Positions 21,550 through 32,774 are shown, counted from the first letter of the stretch. The stretch: 64,000 nt of DNA from Eledone cirrhosa (GCA_964016885.1 OZ024743.1:163310642-163374641), one strand, 5' to 3'. Notes: generated by a model not told the origin, from the letters alone. A program made the numbers and translations.

Positions 21550-21553
<4 letters not shown>
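21149..21553 (-). mobile_element. RTE 3' fragment (minus)
   Basis: Starts with ATCATCATGATCACC (tail), then the 3' UTR (CAGCTGGATGCCCTTCCTAA) and the end of the coding region, whose minus-strand frame reads [17 protein letters not shown]. It is cut off at (TA)n. Confidence 0.8.
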
Positions 21554-21624
<71 letters not shown>

Positions 21625-21724
21625 TATATATATATATATATGCATATATATGCATGTATATATATATATGCATATATATATATGCATATATATATATGCA
21701 TATATATATATGTATATATATATA

Positions 21725-21806
<82 letters not shown>
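21554..21806. repeat. (TA)n with regular ATGCAT interruptions
   Basis: About 250 bp of TA with ATGCATATAT units at 21620-21730. It separates two RTE fragments of opposite orientation. Confidence 0.95.
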
Positions 21807-21810
<4 letters not shown>

Positions 21811-22585
21811 GTGTGCAGAGGATCTGCGCAGACTGGAGAGGAACGAAGCATGCATACTCCGCTGGATGTGTAATAGTAATATACGTGAATAGCAGAGCAT
21901 AAATGAACTAAGTGAGAAATTAGGTATAAGAGGGATCAGATGCTGTTTACTCGAGAGAAGACTACGTTGGTACGGTCACGTGATGCGCATGAAAGACGAC
22001 AGCTGTATAAAAAAGTGCGGGGCGATCAAAATTGACGGAAGTTACGGAGTAGGTAGACCCAGAAAAACCTGGGACGATTTGATAAATTCCGACTTTACAC
22101 ACTTACACCTCTCTAAGACAATGTCACGGGACTGAGATCTTTGGCGCTAAGCAGTAATACAGAAGACCCGCCTTGCCTATGTACAAAGCGAAACCTAGAG
22201 TCAGTAGGCACCTCTTAACCAAATATACACCCCAATCCACTACCTCTACTTCCCACCCCCATCAACACCACCCCTTTCACTGTAAAGTTATGTTGGTATC
22301 ACAACATCCAGTCCTAAATAAATGAGATCGTGTAGGTGTCACAACAAAAAAACACACAGTCCACACTGTAATGTGGCCGTGTAGGTAACACGGTAAAAAC
22401 CTCCCAGTCCACACTGTAAACGTGGTTGGTGTTAGGAAGGGCATCCAGCCGTAGAAAACTCGCCAGACAGTCCCATACGAGTGAGACGACCAATCTTGCT
22501 TCAAGTGGGTTAATTGCTGTCAAAACCCATCTACGGCTGGATGCTAGCGTGGAAGATAGGCGTTAAACGATGATGATGATGATGA

Positions 22586-22588
<3 letters not shown>
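21807..22588 (+). mobile_element. RTE 3' fragment (plus)
   Basis: Begins in the C-terminal domain ([20 protein letters not shown] in a shifted frame; [20 protein letters not shown]) and runs through the 3' UTR to GGCGTTAAACGATGATGATG. A TAG at about 21890 and other lesions break the frame. With the minus fragment at 21149 it forms a tail-out pair around (TA)n. Confidence 0.85.
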
Positions 22589-22628
<40 letters not shown>

Positions 22629-22842
22629 GCATATACATATATTTACATATATATATTTGTGTGTGTGAGTGTATGTGTGTGTGTATATATGTCTGTGTGT
22701 GTATATGTGTGTGTGTGTGTATGTGTGTGTGCATATATATATATATGTATGTTTGTATATATGTGTCTGTGTGTGTATATATATATGTATGTGTGTGTGT
22801 ATATGCATGCATGTATATATATATATACGTATGTGTATGTGT

Positions 22843-24962
22843 TTAGGAAGTGCCAATATGAAAGATTACTGACTGAGAAGAATGTATGGGAAGAAGAAAG
22901 TTTGTTTCAAGTTGACCCAACAAAGGGACCGGCTGTACAAGTCAGTAGTATAGTAAGTAAGGCAATCAAGGATATGAAGTTAGGCAGGGCAGCAGGACCC
23001 TGAGTGACAGTGCTGAGATGCTGAAAGCATCAGGTATGGTGGGCCACACCATAGTCTCCCACATTCTAAACTAAGTAATACGAAATGGGGTCATATCCAA
23101 TGACTGGCATGGCAGCATCATCGTAAACTGCTACAAGGGCAAAGGTGATGTTCAAGATAGAGAATACTATAGAGGCATTAAGTTAGTTGACCAGGTTATG
23201 AAAGTCACAGAAAGTGTTATAGCTCAGCTGATTAGGGAAGGAGTTAATCTAGAATGGATGCAGTTTGTATTTGTACCAGGTAAAAGTAGCACAGATGCCT
23301 TCTTCCTTGTAAGGAAATTGGAGGAGAAATATCTAGCTAAAGGTAAAAAACCTCTCTCCTTGGCTTTTGATAGAGTACCCCGTTTCATTATCTGGTGGAC
23401 TCTTAGAAAACTAGTAGACAAGTGGCTTGTGAGGACAGTACAAGCCATGTATAGAGGAACAGTCAGCAAGGTCAGAATTAACAATGACTATATTGTGTCC
23501 ATCAGGTCTCAGTTCTTAGCCCTCTCCTGTTTATTATCATCCTGCAGGCAATAATGAAGGTATTTTAGACTGGCTGCCCATGTGAAATCCTGAACGAAGA
23601 TGGCCTAACCCTTATAGCTGAATCTATAGCTGAATTAGAGATATAATTCCAAACCTGGAAGCACAGCCTAGAATCAAAAGGTCTCAAAGTCAACTTGGCA
23701 AAGACTAAAGTTCTAGTAAGTAGAAAGGAAAACAGGGCCCAGATCTTCACTGGGAAATGGCCCTGTTCAGTATGCAGAAAAGGAGTAGGTAGAAATTCCA
23801 TCCTATGTCCCAAATGCAAGAGATGTAGTGCGATTTCAGACAGGCTAACAAAGAACATAGGTTTTACATGTGGCTGGTGCACAGAGGCAGTAAGTAACAA
23901 GAGCTCTCAGGATACAATCTTCTTCAAATACCCAGAGGGCTCTGTAGAAGTGGTAGATAGTTTTTGTTATCTGGGTGACCAAATCAGCGGTGGAGGAGGA
24001 TGTTCTGAAAGCACATTAACCAGAGTGAGATCGGGTTGGAGAAAGTTCAGAGAACTACTACCGCTGCGAACTACAAATGGTTTTTCCCTCAAAATAAAAG
24101 GCAGACTGTATGATGCATGTATATGAACAACAATGCTGCACAGCAGCGAAACATGGCTACTGTGTGCAGAGGACCTGCGAAGATTGGAAAGAAATTAAGT
24201 CTCCATGCTTCGATGGATGTGCAATAGTAATGAATACACATGAACAGCAAAGTATAAATGACCTGCGAGAGAAATTAGGCATCAGAGAGATCAGATGTGT
24301 GTAGGAGAAGAAATTGTGTTGGTATAAAAAGGTGCTCGAAGTTGACAGAAGCCATGGGGTGGGCAGGCCTAGGAAGACTTGGACTGACATAATAAAAGCT
24401 GACTTTGCACAATTATACCTCGCTAAGACGATGACCCAGGACTGTGATCTCTGGTGCTATGCAGTATTACAGAAACCTGCCCTCCCATATGCATGAGATA
24501 AGGCATATATCTAGTATACAACACCTTTCCTACCATCACCCCTCCCATACACCTCCCTTGCTGTAATCACCCCACCCCTATATCTATGTCCCCAATTCTC
24601 GAGGCATCTTCCCCACCCCTACCCCACCAAGTCCCCAACCCACACCATAATGTGACTTCTCTAGAGCCATGACAAAAGTGCCTAGTCCACAGCATAAAGT
24701 GGTCATGTTGGCAACACGACAAAAGTGCCCACTCAACACTGTAAAGTGGTCATGTAGGTATCACAATAAAAAGCACCCAGTGCACACTATAAATGTGGTT
24801 GGCGTTAGGAAGGAATCCAGCCGTAGAAACCAAGCCAAAATCAGTTCTGTGTAGGTGAAACATGGGCCTTCGCAATCACTCACAAGGGGACAGCCCGTTC
24901 TACCCATGCTAGCATGGAAAATGGACGTTAAACGATGATAGTGATGATGATGATGATGATGT
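22843..24962 (+). mobile_element. RTE LINE, decayed, RT to 3' tail
   Basis: The copy starts just before the RT (KCQYERLLTEKNVWEEES), continues with VMKVTESVIAQLIREGVN, FDRVPRFIIWWTLRKL, the finger [17 protein letters not shown] and [19 protein letters not shown], then a 3' UTR and (GAT)n at 24935-24960. The position of YADD reads NEDG, a deletion removes part of motif A (LAFDRVP), and several stops are present. It is inactive. Confidence 0.85.
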
Positions 24963-25030
24963 GTGTGTGTATGTATATATGTATGTGTGTAAGTATATAT
25001 ATGTATGTGTATGTGTGTATATATCAATGA

Positions 25031-25200
25031 TATTAATAAATGGAAACTATATTTATAAAACCATATTTATTTTATTATATATATTTCAAGAGTACCAAAA
25101 AACTTTGGTATGCTCTCATCAGATAAAATACAAAATATGTTTTATAAATAGTGGCATACCTGATAAACCAGACCTTATCGGTTCAGGATCCGTTTGGATA
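25031..25200 (-). mobile_element. Penelope-like terminal remnant
   Basis: Minus-strand remnant of the same PLE end as at 29640-29880 and 32500-32665 (shared ATATGGTTTTATAAATATAG and TTTCCATTTATTAATA). It contains a complete hammerhead motif. Confidence 0.65.
25068..25130 (-). ncRNA. type I hammerhead ribozyme motif
   Basis: On the minus strand: UAUUUUAU (stem I), CUGAUGA, stem II built from AGCAUACC and GGUACUCUU, GAAA, palindromic AUAUAUAU (stem III), A17, then AUAAAAUA, the exact complement of the first stem I strand. Predicted cleavage falls after plus-strand position 25076. Confidence 0.75.
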
Positions 25201-25403
25201 ACTGTGTGTGTATATATATATATGTGTGTGTGTGTCTATATATATATGTGTGTGTGCATATATATATATGTGTAAATGTATATATATATATGTGTATGTG
25301 TAAAGCCTGATATGTCGAACTTTCTTTCCCCTTTTCCATATAAAGCGTGAGACTAATAAGACTTTTTGTACCTCTGTTCGTTAATATATATATATATATA
25401 TAT

Positions 25404-25811
25404 TAACAAAGAAGGTGTGGTTAGATACCAGGTGGACCATAACACACAAGAGTACTCAATACTTATGGTAGTAGAGTGGGTAATAGGAAAAGAGTCAGGA
25501 CCCCGATGGCTGAGCTCCGGACGTTTCAACAGCTAGATCCGAACGAATCTAGCTGTCGAAACGGCCGGACCTCAGCCACTGGGGTCCTGACTTTTTCCCT
25601 ATATAAATATATATATATATATAGGAAAAAGTATGACCCCGACGGCAGAGCTCAAGCCATTTCGATGGCTATTTCTGGACATAAATAGCCGTCGAAACGG
25701 CTTGAGCCCCTGTCAGGGTCATACTTTTTCCTATTACCCACTCTACTACCCTAAGTATTGAGTACTCTGGTGCGTTATGGCCCATCTGGTTCCTTACCAC
25801 AACTCCTTCGT
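25404..25811. repeat. nested inverted repeat with two internal hairpins
   Basis: The outer arms (25404-25487 and 25731-25811) are complementary over about 80 bp with some mismatches. They enclose two hairpins, 25484-25602 and 25621-25734, separated by TA repeats. The hairpin arms share GTCGAAACGGC-type and CGGGGTC-type blocks with the flank of the 15.9-kb fold-back. It lies in the last intron of the host gene. Confidence 0.85.
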
Positions 25812-25814
25812 TAT

Positions 25815-26330
25815 ATATATAAAACAATGGTGTCTCTGATCGAAACAATGGTGTCTCTGATCGAGACGAAGCGTGAGTATATTTGATTGAATACATTTAA
25901 AAATGAGAAAACTCATCGCTAAAATAGCTAAATGTAGTGATGAGCAAAAATGCCCCAGAGGACTGAGATCAGCAGCCAGTGGTCAACAGAGAGACAATTC
26001 ACAATGTGGAAGACAGGCAGATGAAATATAGAAAACATTGAATGAGAAGGAGGAGAAGGAGAAGTGCACTGGCAAACAAGTAACTGGAAGAAGGAAATAA
26101 AGAAAGACAAGTTTATACATACACACCTTCACCCTCATCAGCTCTTAAACCAGCAAAATGGTTGTGCAACAGCTCTTAAACCAGCTGGATCGTGCAACAG
26201 AAAAATAAATCTTTCTGCTGGTATGATGTGTGTGTGTGATAAAACAAATAGCACATAGAAGGACGAAAGAAAACAAATAAATAAAATAATGGGATGGTGG
26301 ACCTCAAGCTGTGGTGTCTGTCCTAAATAG
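25815..26330. other. non-coding stretch, nothing recognised
   Basis: No gene, RNA or known repeat family is visible. A direct duplication of about 20 bp (AATGGTGTCTCTGATCGA) occurs at 25827-25862. Confidence 0.5.
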
Positions 26331-26480
26331 AAAGCTAGTCATAGCTAGGGTAAACTTTCTGTTTTCCATGCTTGCAAACATTAGACAGGCCATCTCATTA
26401 TGAGGCTAGACTGATCAGGTGATCAAGTCCTGCCCATGTAATCCATTTTGGGTTTGGTTTCTATAGCTGGATGCCCTTTC
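26330..26480 (-). mobile_element. RTE 3' UTR fragment
   Basis: Minus-strand decayed 3' UTR recognised by TATAGCTGGATGCCCTTTC and TTTTCCATGCTTGCAAACAT. Confidence 0.6.
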
Positions 26481-26499
26481 TAATGCAATTAAATATATA

Positions 26500-26665
26500 T
26501 TTTTTTATTTGTTTCTGTGACCAGACAGTGGTCATGCTGAAGCACTGCTTTGATTTAATTGACCCCCATACTTATTCTTTTTCAAGCCTGGCACTTATTT
26601 TATTGATTTTTTTTTTGTCAAACCATTAAGTTACAGGACACAGACGCAAACAAAACACAGGTGGT
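26500..26665 (+). mobile_element. SINE 3' body fragment
   Basis: Contains CCAAACCATTAAGTTACAGG-like and AGTGGTCATGCTGAAGCAC segments typical of a cephalopod SINE 3' body; a relative is at 60540-60720. No tRNA-like head is present. Confidence 0.5.
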
Positions 26666-26840
26666 AGTGGCAGTGCCATGATAAAATATACCCCCTACAT
26701 GCCTTGAAGTGGTTAGTGTTAGGAAGGGCATCAAGCCGTAGAAACTATGTTTAAATGGAACATATGAGTGAGACACAGTTATATGATTTGTCTAGCCTCA
26801 TAAAGCAGTGACAACCCACCTAACCCATTTAAAACAGCCA
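26666..26840 (+). mobile_element. RTE 3' UTR fragment
   Basis: GTGTTAGGAAGGGCATCAAG and GAGTGAGACACAGTT identify a decayed plus-strand RTE 3' UTR without a tail. Confidence 0.6.
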
Positions 26841-27365
26841 CCTTCACCACTCTTTCCACCACATATACATACCTAACCCTATAGTATCAATAAGCACTAT
26901 ACAGCACTCCCTAGATTTATCCTTTGTTGGTGCATAAACACCCCCACCTCACCTCTTTAAATTATTTTGATGATACTAAACATTGCATTCAACCAACATA
27001 ACCTCTTAAATTAACACCAGGAATTTCATCTCTCAAAGTACCATCTTTTTCCGAAATTACCTGGTTTTTCCATAACTCTCTTTGAATCTAACTATTATAT
27101 CTTTCAAATGGTGCACACACTCAAAATAGCACATACACTATATACAGAGACATACACAGGCATATACAAATGTACACACATAAAATACACATCTGCTATA
27201 TAGCCCACCCACACACACTCAATCGTGTACTCTGATTCACTGACCCACCTACATACTATGACAGACACAGAGACATAGACACACAAATACACGCACCTGA
27301 TGCTTGCACATATGCACAGCTAGATTGATACATGTGTACAAACAGACAGACACACAACAGAGAGA
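26840..27365. other. non-coding stretch with CA-rich simple sequence
   Basis: No gene is seen; cryptic CACA-rich simple sequence occupies 27110-27365. Confidence 0.5.
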
Positions 27366-27369
27366 GAGT

Positions 27370-27826
27370 AGCATTAACATGATGCACTACTGATAGATCC
27401 AGTGGTTTTATCCATAAAATCTGTCTAGCATTTCTTTCCTGAGACATTTTAACCACATGCACATAATATCGGGAGCTGTAATCTCAATTTGGAGAAGTAG
27501 CAGCTCTACCTGGAGTGACTCTCTGATTTCCAAGCTATGCACTCTATCAAGTAATGTTACTCCAGAGACCTTTTGGAGGAACCCCATTTCGGCCTCTTGT
27601 ATTCTTGATTGTATTCTTTCGGCCATTACCCAAGATTCAGGATCATAAGTAAGGGTTGGCAGGAATACCGAATTGAAGATGGCGAGTTTGGCTTTTACAT
27701 CTACCTCCCTTCTTCTGATTACTGAATGCTGAAGCTGGCACATTACTGCACTAGCTTTTGCAATTCTTGCACTTAATTCAGCCTCCTGTCTGCCATCATG
27801 GAGAATTATGAAAGAAAAATGAATAA
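27370..27826 (-). pseudogene. LINE C-terminal fragment of another RTE-like family
   Basis: The minus-strand frame from 27826 to 27470 contains SARIAKASAVMCQLQHSVIR, KAKLAIFNSVFLPTLTYDPE, SWVMAERIQSRIQEAEMGFL and ESLQVELLLLQIE, the thumb and C-terminal region of RTE-like LINE polyproteins. A frameshift near 27460 moves the continuation (KMSQERNARQILW) to another frame. RT is missing. It differs from the GAT-tailed family in every block. A SINE abuts its upstream side. Confidence 0.75.
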
Positions 27827-28012
27827 TTGTTTCTACTTTAGGCACAAGGCCAGTAATTACCCAGTGCATTACTGGTACTTTATTTTATCGACCCCGTAAG
27901 GATGAAAGGCAAAGTAAACCTCGGCGGGATTTGAACTCAGACCGTAAAGGGACGTAACTATGCTGGAAAGCATGGCGTCCGACCCTCTACTGATACTGCC
28001 AATCCACCAAGT
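27827..28012 (-). mobile_element. tRNA-derived SINE, family 1
   Basis: Minus-strand near-consensus copy from AATTGTTTCTACTTTAGGCA (tail side) to CTGCCAATCCACC (head). Confidence 0.9.
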
Positions 28013-28039
28013 AATGTTATCAAAATACATACACAAATC

Positions 28040-28192
28040 TTTATAATAATAATAATGAAATTATTGTGTACAGTGCTCAGGTGCACTACAACTCATCAAA
28101 GGTGCATGTATAGTACATAGAATAATGTACAAATGTCAGGAAAATAAACAGTGTATGAGTCATGATATAATAACAATAACAATAATAGAAAA
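28040..28192 (-). mobile_element. CR1/L2-like LINE 3' UTR fragment
   Basis: Reverse complement of the LINE 3' UTR: (AAT)n, then GAAATTATTGTGTACAGTGC and CATGATATAATAACAATAAC. It matches the second UTR copy of the 19243 element and continues into the junction with the first, so it may derive from a duplicated-UTR source. Confidence 0.8.
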
Positions 28193-28391
28193 TATGTAAT
28201 ATATGATACTATAAAATCATATATAAAATAATTTTACCATGTATTACAATTAGAATATTATTTGAAAGTAAATTCTAGAATAAACGTTAAATATAACTTA
28301 ACGCTTTAAACTAAGAAATATTAGAGTTATCTTTTCCTTTGAAATGAAACATGCTTACACATGTTATCTAAGTAACAGGTAAACTTTACAT

Positions 28392-28573
28392 AATTGTTTC
28401 TACCCTAGGCACAAGGCCAGCAATTACCCAGTGCATTACTGGTACTTTATTTTATCGACCCCGTAAGGATGAAAGGCAAAGTAAACCTCGGCGGGATTTG
28501 AACTCAGATTGTAAAGGGACGTAACTATGCTGGAAAGCATGGCGTCAAACCCTCAACCGATACTGCCAATCCA
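28392..28573 (-). mobile_element. tRNA-derived SINE, family 1
   Basis: Minus-strand copy with a likely target-site duplication ACTTTACATAAT on both sides (about 28386 and 28571). Confidence 0.9.
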
Positions 28574-29092
28574 CTTTACATAATATTAAAATTTCGTAAA
28601 TTTATTCCTATCTTGATGCAACTATTGAATATACAAATTATTGTATATCTTCTATACTAAAATAGAACTACTTCCATTTTCTTAAGCCACATATTGAAAA
28701 TGTAAACACAAAATATCGTAACTCTTCATATATAAAAATATATAAATTATCTATCTATTAAATAAATAACATATATAATCACCAAAACTATTTATATATA
28801 TATATCTAACTAACCTGTTGTAATATAATAAAATAAAATATACTTACAACTGTAATCTTCATAATATTAAAACACACCATTAGAATAGACCCAATCGTAT
28901 ATATGAATACAGGATATCTTTCACGTTTTAAATTAATATTCTCTCACTTTAACACATTTATTTATAATTAACACATTATATTATAAATACTTCCAAAATT
29001 TATAATTAAATAATAAAATAAATAAAAATAAATATAATTATTTCATTCTCTGTACACCCTCACAAATATGTTCCAGACAATTATATACGTAT
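28574..29092. other. AT-rich intronic stretch
   Basis: Low-complexity AT-rich sequence with no gene or recognised repeat. Confidence 0.5.
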
Positions 29093-29150
29093 ATCCCGTC
29101 TAAACCCATGCTAGCGTGGAAGATAGACGTTAAACGATGATGATGATGAT
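29093..29150 (+). mobile_element. RTE 3' terminus only
   Basis: CCCATGCTAGCGTGGAAGAT and TTAAACGATGATGATGAT: a very short RTE insertion, tail included. Confidence 0.85.
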
Positions 29151-29224
29151 TCATATAAATAGTCTATTATATAACTTTAATATATCTTTTCTTAAAATCT
29201 TTCCTTAAACTTTCTTCCACCCTA

Positions 29225-29409
29225 ATAATTGTTTCTACATTTGGCACAAGGCCAGCAATTACCCAGTACATTACTGGTACTTTATTTTATCGACCCCGTA
29301 CGGATGAAAGGCAAAGTTAACCTCGGCGGGATTTGAACTCAGATCGTAAAGGGACGTAACTATGCTGGAAAGCATGGCGTCCGACTCTCTTCCTATACTG
29401 CCAATCCAC
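29225..29409 (-). mobile_element. tRNA-derived SINE, family 1 (first of pair)
   Basis: Minus-strand copy. CCACCCTAATAATTG forms both its left border and its junction with the next SINE, as expected if one inserted at the edge of the other. Confidence 0.9.
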
Positions 29410-29599
29410 CCTAATAATTGTTTCTACTTTAGGCACAAGGCCAGCAATTACCCAGTGCATTACTGGTACTTTATTTTATCGACCCCGTAAGGATGAAAGG
29501 CAAAGTCAACCTCAGCGGGATTTGAACTCAGATCGTAAAGGGACGTAACTATGCTGGAAAGCATGGCGTCCGACTCTCTACCGATACTGTCAATCCACT
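29410..29599 (-). mobile_element. tRNA-derived SINE, family 1 (second of pair)
   Basis: Same orientation and nearly identical to the preceding copy, ending TGTCAATCCACTAATAATA. Confidence 0.9.
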
Positions 29600-29639
29600 A
29601 ATAATAACCTCTATTTCCTTTTCCTTATAAAAAATAATC

Positions 29640-29880
29640 CTAATAATTATTTAAATTTACCTAGCGTCTAAACATAACGATCTTTTTCAGTTTTAACGTT
29701 ATCCTCGTTAGCATATTCATCTTGTGTTTTGAAGTTCTTCTTCACTATTCAAACAGAACTCAAAACATTAAGTTCTAGTTTGAATATGTCACTATCTGTA
29801 AAACAACTTTTGTATTTTATCTGATGAGAGCGTACCAATAAATATGGTTTTATAAAGATAGTTTCCATTTATTAATATTA
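29640..29880 (+). mobile_element. Penelope-like terminal remnant with deleted hammerhead
   Basis: The plus-strand end resembles 32500-32665 but jumps from CTGATGAGAGCGTACCA directly to ATAAATATGGTTTTATAAAG. Stem II's second strand, GAAA and stem III are thus lost. It ends in the same TTTCCATTTATTAATAT. Confidence 0.6.
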
Positions 29881-29889
29881 TATATATAT

Positions 29890-30596
29890 AATATTCCCAC
29901 TGAAAAGTTTCGATAAATAGTCTTTTTCCAAATTGAAGGATGAGTATTTAAGCTTTATTTTATTCTGAGTTAAGACTCTATTGGTTTTTTCCCTGGATTT
30001 CACAAAATCTGTGGATAAAATCTCTGTCTTGATTTTTTTGAATTGAGTTTGAATTATTTTCCCATATCTTACGTTAATTATTTTCCATTTTGACGTTATA
30101 GTCAATTATATATTATGAAATACTGTTGGCTTCTTGCTCACATCAATTTCTATATTTTCATTTATATTTATACTCGGAATTTTTCCTAGAGTGCTTAAAA
30201 TTATTTGTGACTAATCCCGGTCTTATTTTAAAAAAAACCGCGATAATATTGCTATTTTGCTGAACTTCTTACATTTTGTAGAGTTTTTTCGGAATGTTTT
30301 TTACTGTTGTTTCATGTAAACAGACATTCGTCTCATTCTGACGTCACCAGCCATGTCTCCATGTGTGTTTATTTTCATAATTCCGCACGAGGTGAACTAG
30401 CCTGCTTTTAAATTCCTTTTTGGCATATTTTGGCAGTGATCGTTAGGGTTATCGTGTTTGAGCTGTACTGAGGAACGACTCCAACCGTGACCATTCCCAC
30501 TGAAAAGTTTCGTGAAATAGTGTTTTTAAGACTATATAGAGCATTTGTAGTTTTTCCACATTGAAGGATGAGTATTTAAGCTTTATTTTATTCTGA
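29890..30596. repeat. 80-100-bp direct repeat 600 bp apart
   Basis: ATTCCCACTGAAAAGTTTCG ... AAGGATGAGTATTTAAGC occurs at 29896-29977 and again, with a 25-bp insertion, at 30494-30596. The second copy joins the broken end of a LINE at about 30597. The unit is unidentified and may be a PLE or LTR end. Confidence 0.6.
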
Positions 30597-32385
30597 TTGA
30601 TATCAGGTGCACTAAGCTTCTCTCTGGTGAAGGATCCTGTCTCAATATCCAGTTCCTCAAACAGCCGCCTGATCTCCCCAGTGTTCTGGGCTGTGGAGGG
30701 CGGCTCTCCTAGTAGGGTCCTAAAATGGTCCAGCCATTTCCTCTTCCTATCCTTGGGCCCTGTCCCCTGGATCTGACTCAAACACCTTCTCTTCCTCCCT
30801 GTGATCTCGTTGATCCAGCTCTCCTTACATTCAGAGCTGTCAACTGCTCTCTCCACATTTCTGATCTTCTCTATCAGTGCCTCCTCTCTGGCCTCAGTGT
30901 AAGTGGTACAGAGTTCTTGCCTCATTACCTCCACATTCTCCTTCCTCTCCTCCATAGGATCAGCATGGTCCTTGGCAGCTTTCAGGTGTTCTCTGGCTGC
31001 ACGCACTTTTGGGTCTGCAGAGCTGATGCGCTTCCTCTTGTTCTTTCTCCTCAGCACTAGGGTCTCACTTGCTTCTGCCACTGCATTGGTGAAGTACCCA
31101 TACCTCCTCATCACACTCTCCTCAATCCCTCCAATCTCTCTCTCCTCTGTCTCTCCACACAGTGCACTGAACCTGTTCCTCATTTCTACTGTGAACCTCT
31201 CCTGTAGCTTATCATCTTCCTTGAAAGCTCCCCAGTCATAGATTGCTCTCCGGGGCTGAGCCTTACTCTTCCTTAAGCTCACCCGGACCTCACTCATAAC
31301 AAGCCAGTGGTCACTGCCCAGTGTACTGAGATAGTTGTATGGTTCTGCGTTCAGAACACTATTCTTCCACTTTTTCCTCACCAGAATGAAATCAATCTGG
31401 GACTTGGGCAGGTGCATATCTAAGATGTAGGTCTACATCTTCCCTGGATTCTTCCTAAACCTTTGGTTGGTTGCCATCAAGTTCACCTCCAGCAGGGTGT
31501 CTCTCAGTAGTCTTCCATTTCGGTTGGTGTTGTTATGGAAGTACCAGCAAGGATCTTCACTGCTCTCCTTACTCAGATGTGCAGTGAAGTCTCCCAGAAC
31601 AAGCAGGTGTGGTGTTGACAGTTCTACACACTTCCTCATGGAACTCCTCTGCACTCACATCACTGTCTCCCTTGGTTGGACTATAGACTGAGATGACTGT
31701 CAGTCTTAGGTTTCCATTGAAGGTCACCCTCAACACTCATGGGGGAGACAGGTACTATTTCCCTCACCAATAGATTGGTTTTTGCACTGAAAACAAAACC
31801 CACTCCTCCTACTGCAGCATTCGTCACGTTCTTCACTGCTGATGTGGTAATGAGCTGACTCCTCTTCCCAATCATCACACTCTTCACGGGCTCATCATGT
31901 AGGATCCTGTGTTCTTGGATCGCAAGTATCTGCATACCACTCTCCTCGAACAGATGACCCAACTCCTCTCTCTTCTCCAGTGTCCGAACAGTCCTCACAT
32001 TCAAAGTGCCCATTTTAATGGCTTTTCTGCAGAACAAAACTGCATTCTTTATATTTGTCTCAGAGACAGCTGATCCATCAACCACTGGCCCTCCCTGTGG
32101 CTCTAAGCCAGCAGACCAGACTGCTCCTTGACAGTGTAGTTAGGGGCTCTAACCCTAGTGCTGTTAAATCGACTCTCCATAGTTCTTTTCAGTGGCTGAT
32201 AATACCTTACTGGCGCCACTCGAATAAGGTAATTATTTAACCCATAAATAGGGCCCTAACTACTCTAGGCCAGAGCAGACCTGGGAGTTATGACACCTAA
32301 GGGTTAACTCCACATTCCCCACAGCTCCCGAACTGGAGCCTTGCCACTGGATGTAGTTTAATGTCACACCCAGGACATATACATA
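30597..32385 (-). mobile_element. LINE with 5' UTR and endonuclease, RT end deleted
   Basis: The minus-strand element begins near 32385 with a 5' leader, encodes an apurinic-type endonuclease and the linker before RT, and is broken at 30597. This is the reverse of the usual LINE 5' truncation. Confidence 0.75.
30598..32085 (-). pseudogene. LINE apurinic-type endonuclease and linker, frameshifted
   Basis: The minus-strand frames 32085-31681, 31654-31433 and 31417-30598 follow each other. Motifs: MGTLNVRTVRTLEKREELG (N-terminal endonuclease Asn), ILAIQEHRI (catalytic Glu), LVLGDFTAHL (Asp-x-Asn/Thr block), SQIDFILVRKKW and LGSDHWLVMSEV (Asp-His of the active site). The charged linker EEALIEKIRNVERAV and RKWLDHFRTLLGEPPSTA precede where RT should start. 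The coding sequence then runs into unrelated repeat sequence and stops. The type is close to RTE-like LINEs with a long endonuclease linker; exact clade is not certain. Confidence 0.8.
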
Positions 32386-32408
32386 TATATATATATATAC
32401 ATATTTAT

Positions 32409-32473
<65 letters not shown>

Positions 32474-32499
32474 TATATATCAGGAAGCTCCAACCGTTA

Positions 32500-32653
32500 A
32501 GGTTGTCTTTTTTCCGGGTATGTCAATATTTATTTATAAAACAAATCTGTATTTTATCTGATGAAAGCGCACCATAATTTGCCTTGGTTGCCCTTGAAAT
32601 ATATATAATAAAATAAATATGGTTTTATAAATATAGTTTCCATTTATTAATAT

Positions 32654-32665
<12 letters not shown>
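32500..32665 (+). mobile_element. Penelope-like terminal remnant
   Basis: A plus-strand PLE end around a hammerhead, ending TATAGTTTCCATTTATTAAT next to (TA)n. Confidence 0.65.
32550..32615 (+). ncRNA. type I hammerhead ribozyme motif
   Basis: UAUUUUAU (32550-32557), CUGAUGA (32558-32564), an imperfect stem II (AAGCGCACC with GGUUGCCCUU), GAAA (32596-32599), palindromic AUAUAUAU to 32606, A17 at 32607, and AUAAAAUA (32608-32615) pairing fully with the first strand. All core bases are kept; stem II has mismatches. Confidence 0.72.
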
Positions 32666-32697
<32 letters not shown>

Positions 32698-32774
32698 TAC
32701 ATATATATATATGGGAAAAGCAGATGTTAAAACGACAATGAGGATATATATATGTATATACTTATATATATCAT

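Noticed and set aside
23198..23554. Functional RT at 23.2 kb
   Set aside because: Motif A is partly deleted and the YADD position reads NEDG, so it is an RTE relic.
25484..25734. Hammerhead-like GTCGAAACGGC ... GTC elements in the 25.5-kb hairpins and beside the 15.9-kb fold-back
   Set aside because: GAAA, a paired stem III-like block and GUC are present, but no CUGANGA with a matching stem I or II strand lies at a suitable distance, so a ribozyme cannot be supported.
30725..31241. Plus-strand open frames at 30.7-31.2 kb
   Set aside because: They are antisense shadows of the minus-strand LINE endonuclease and linker.
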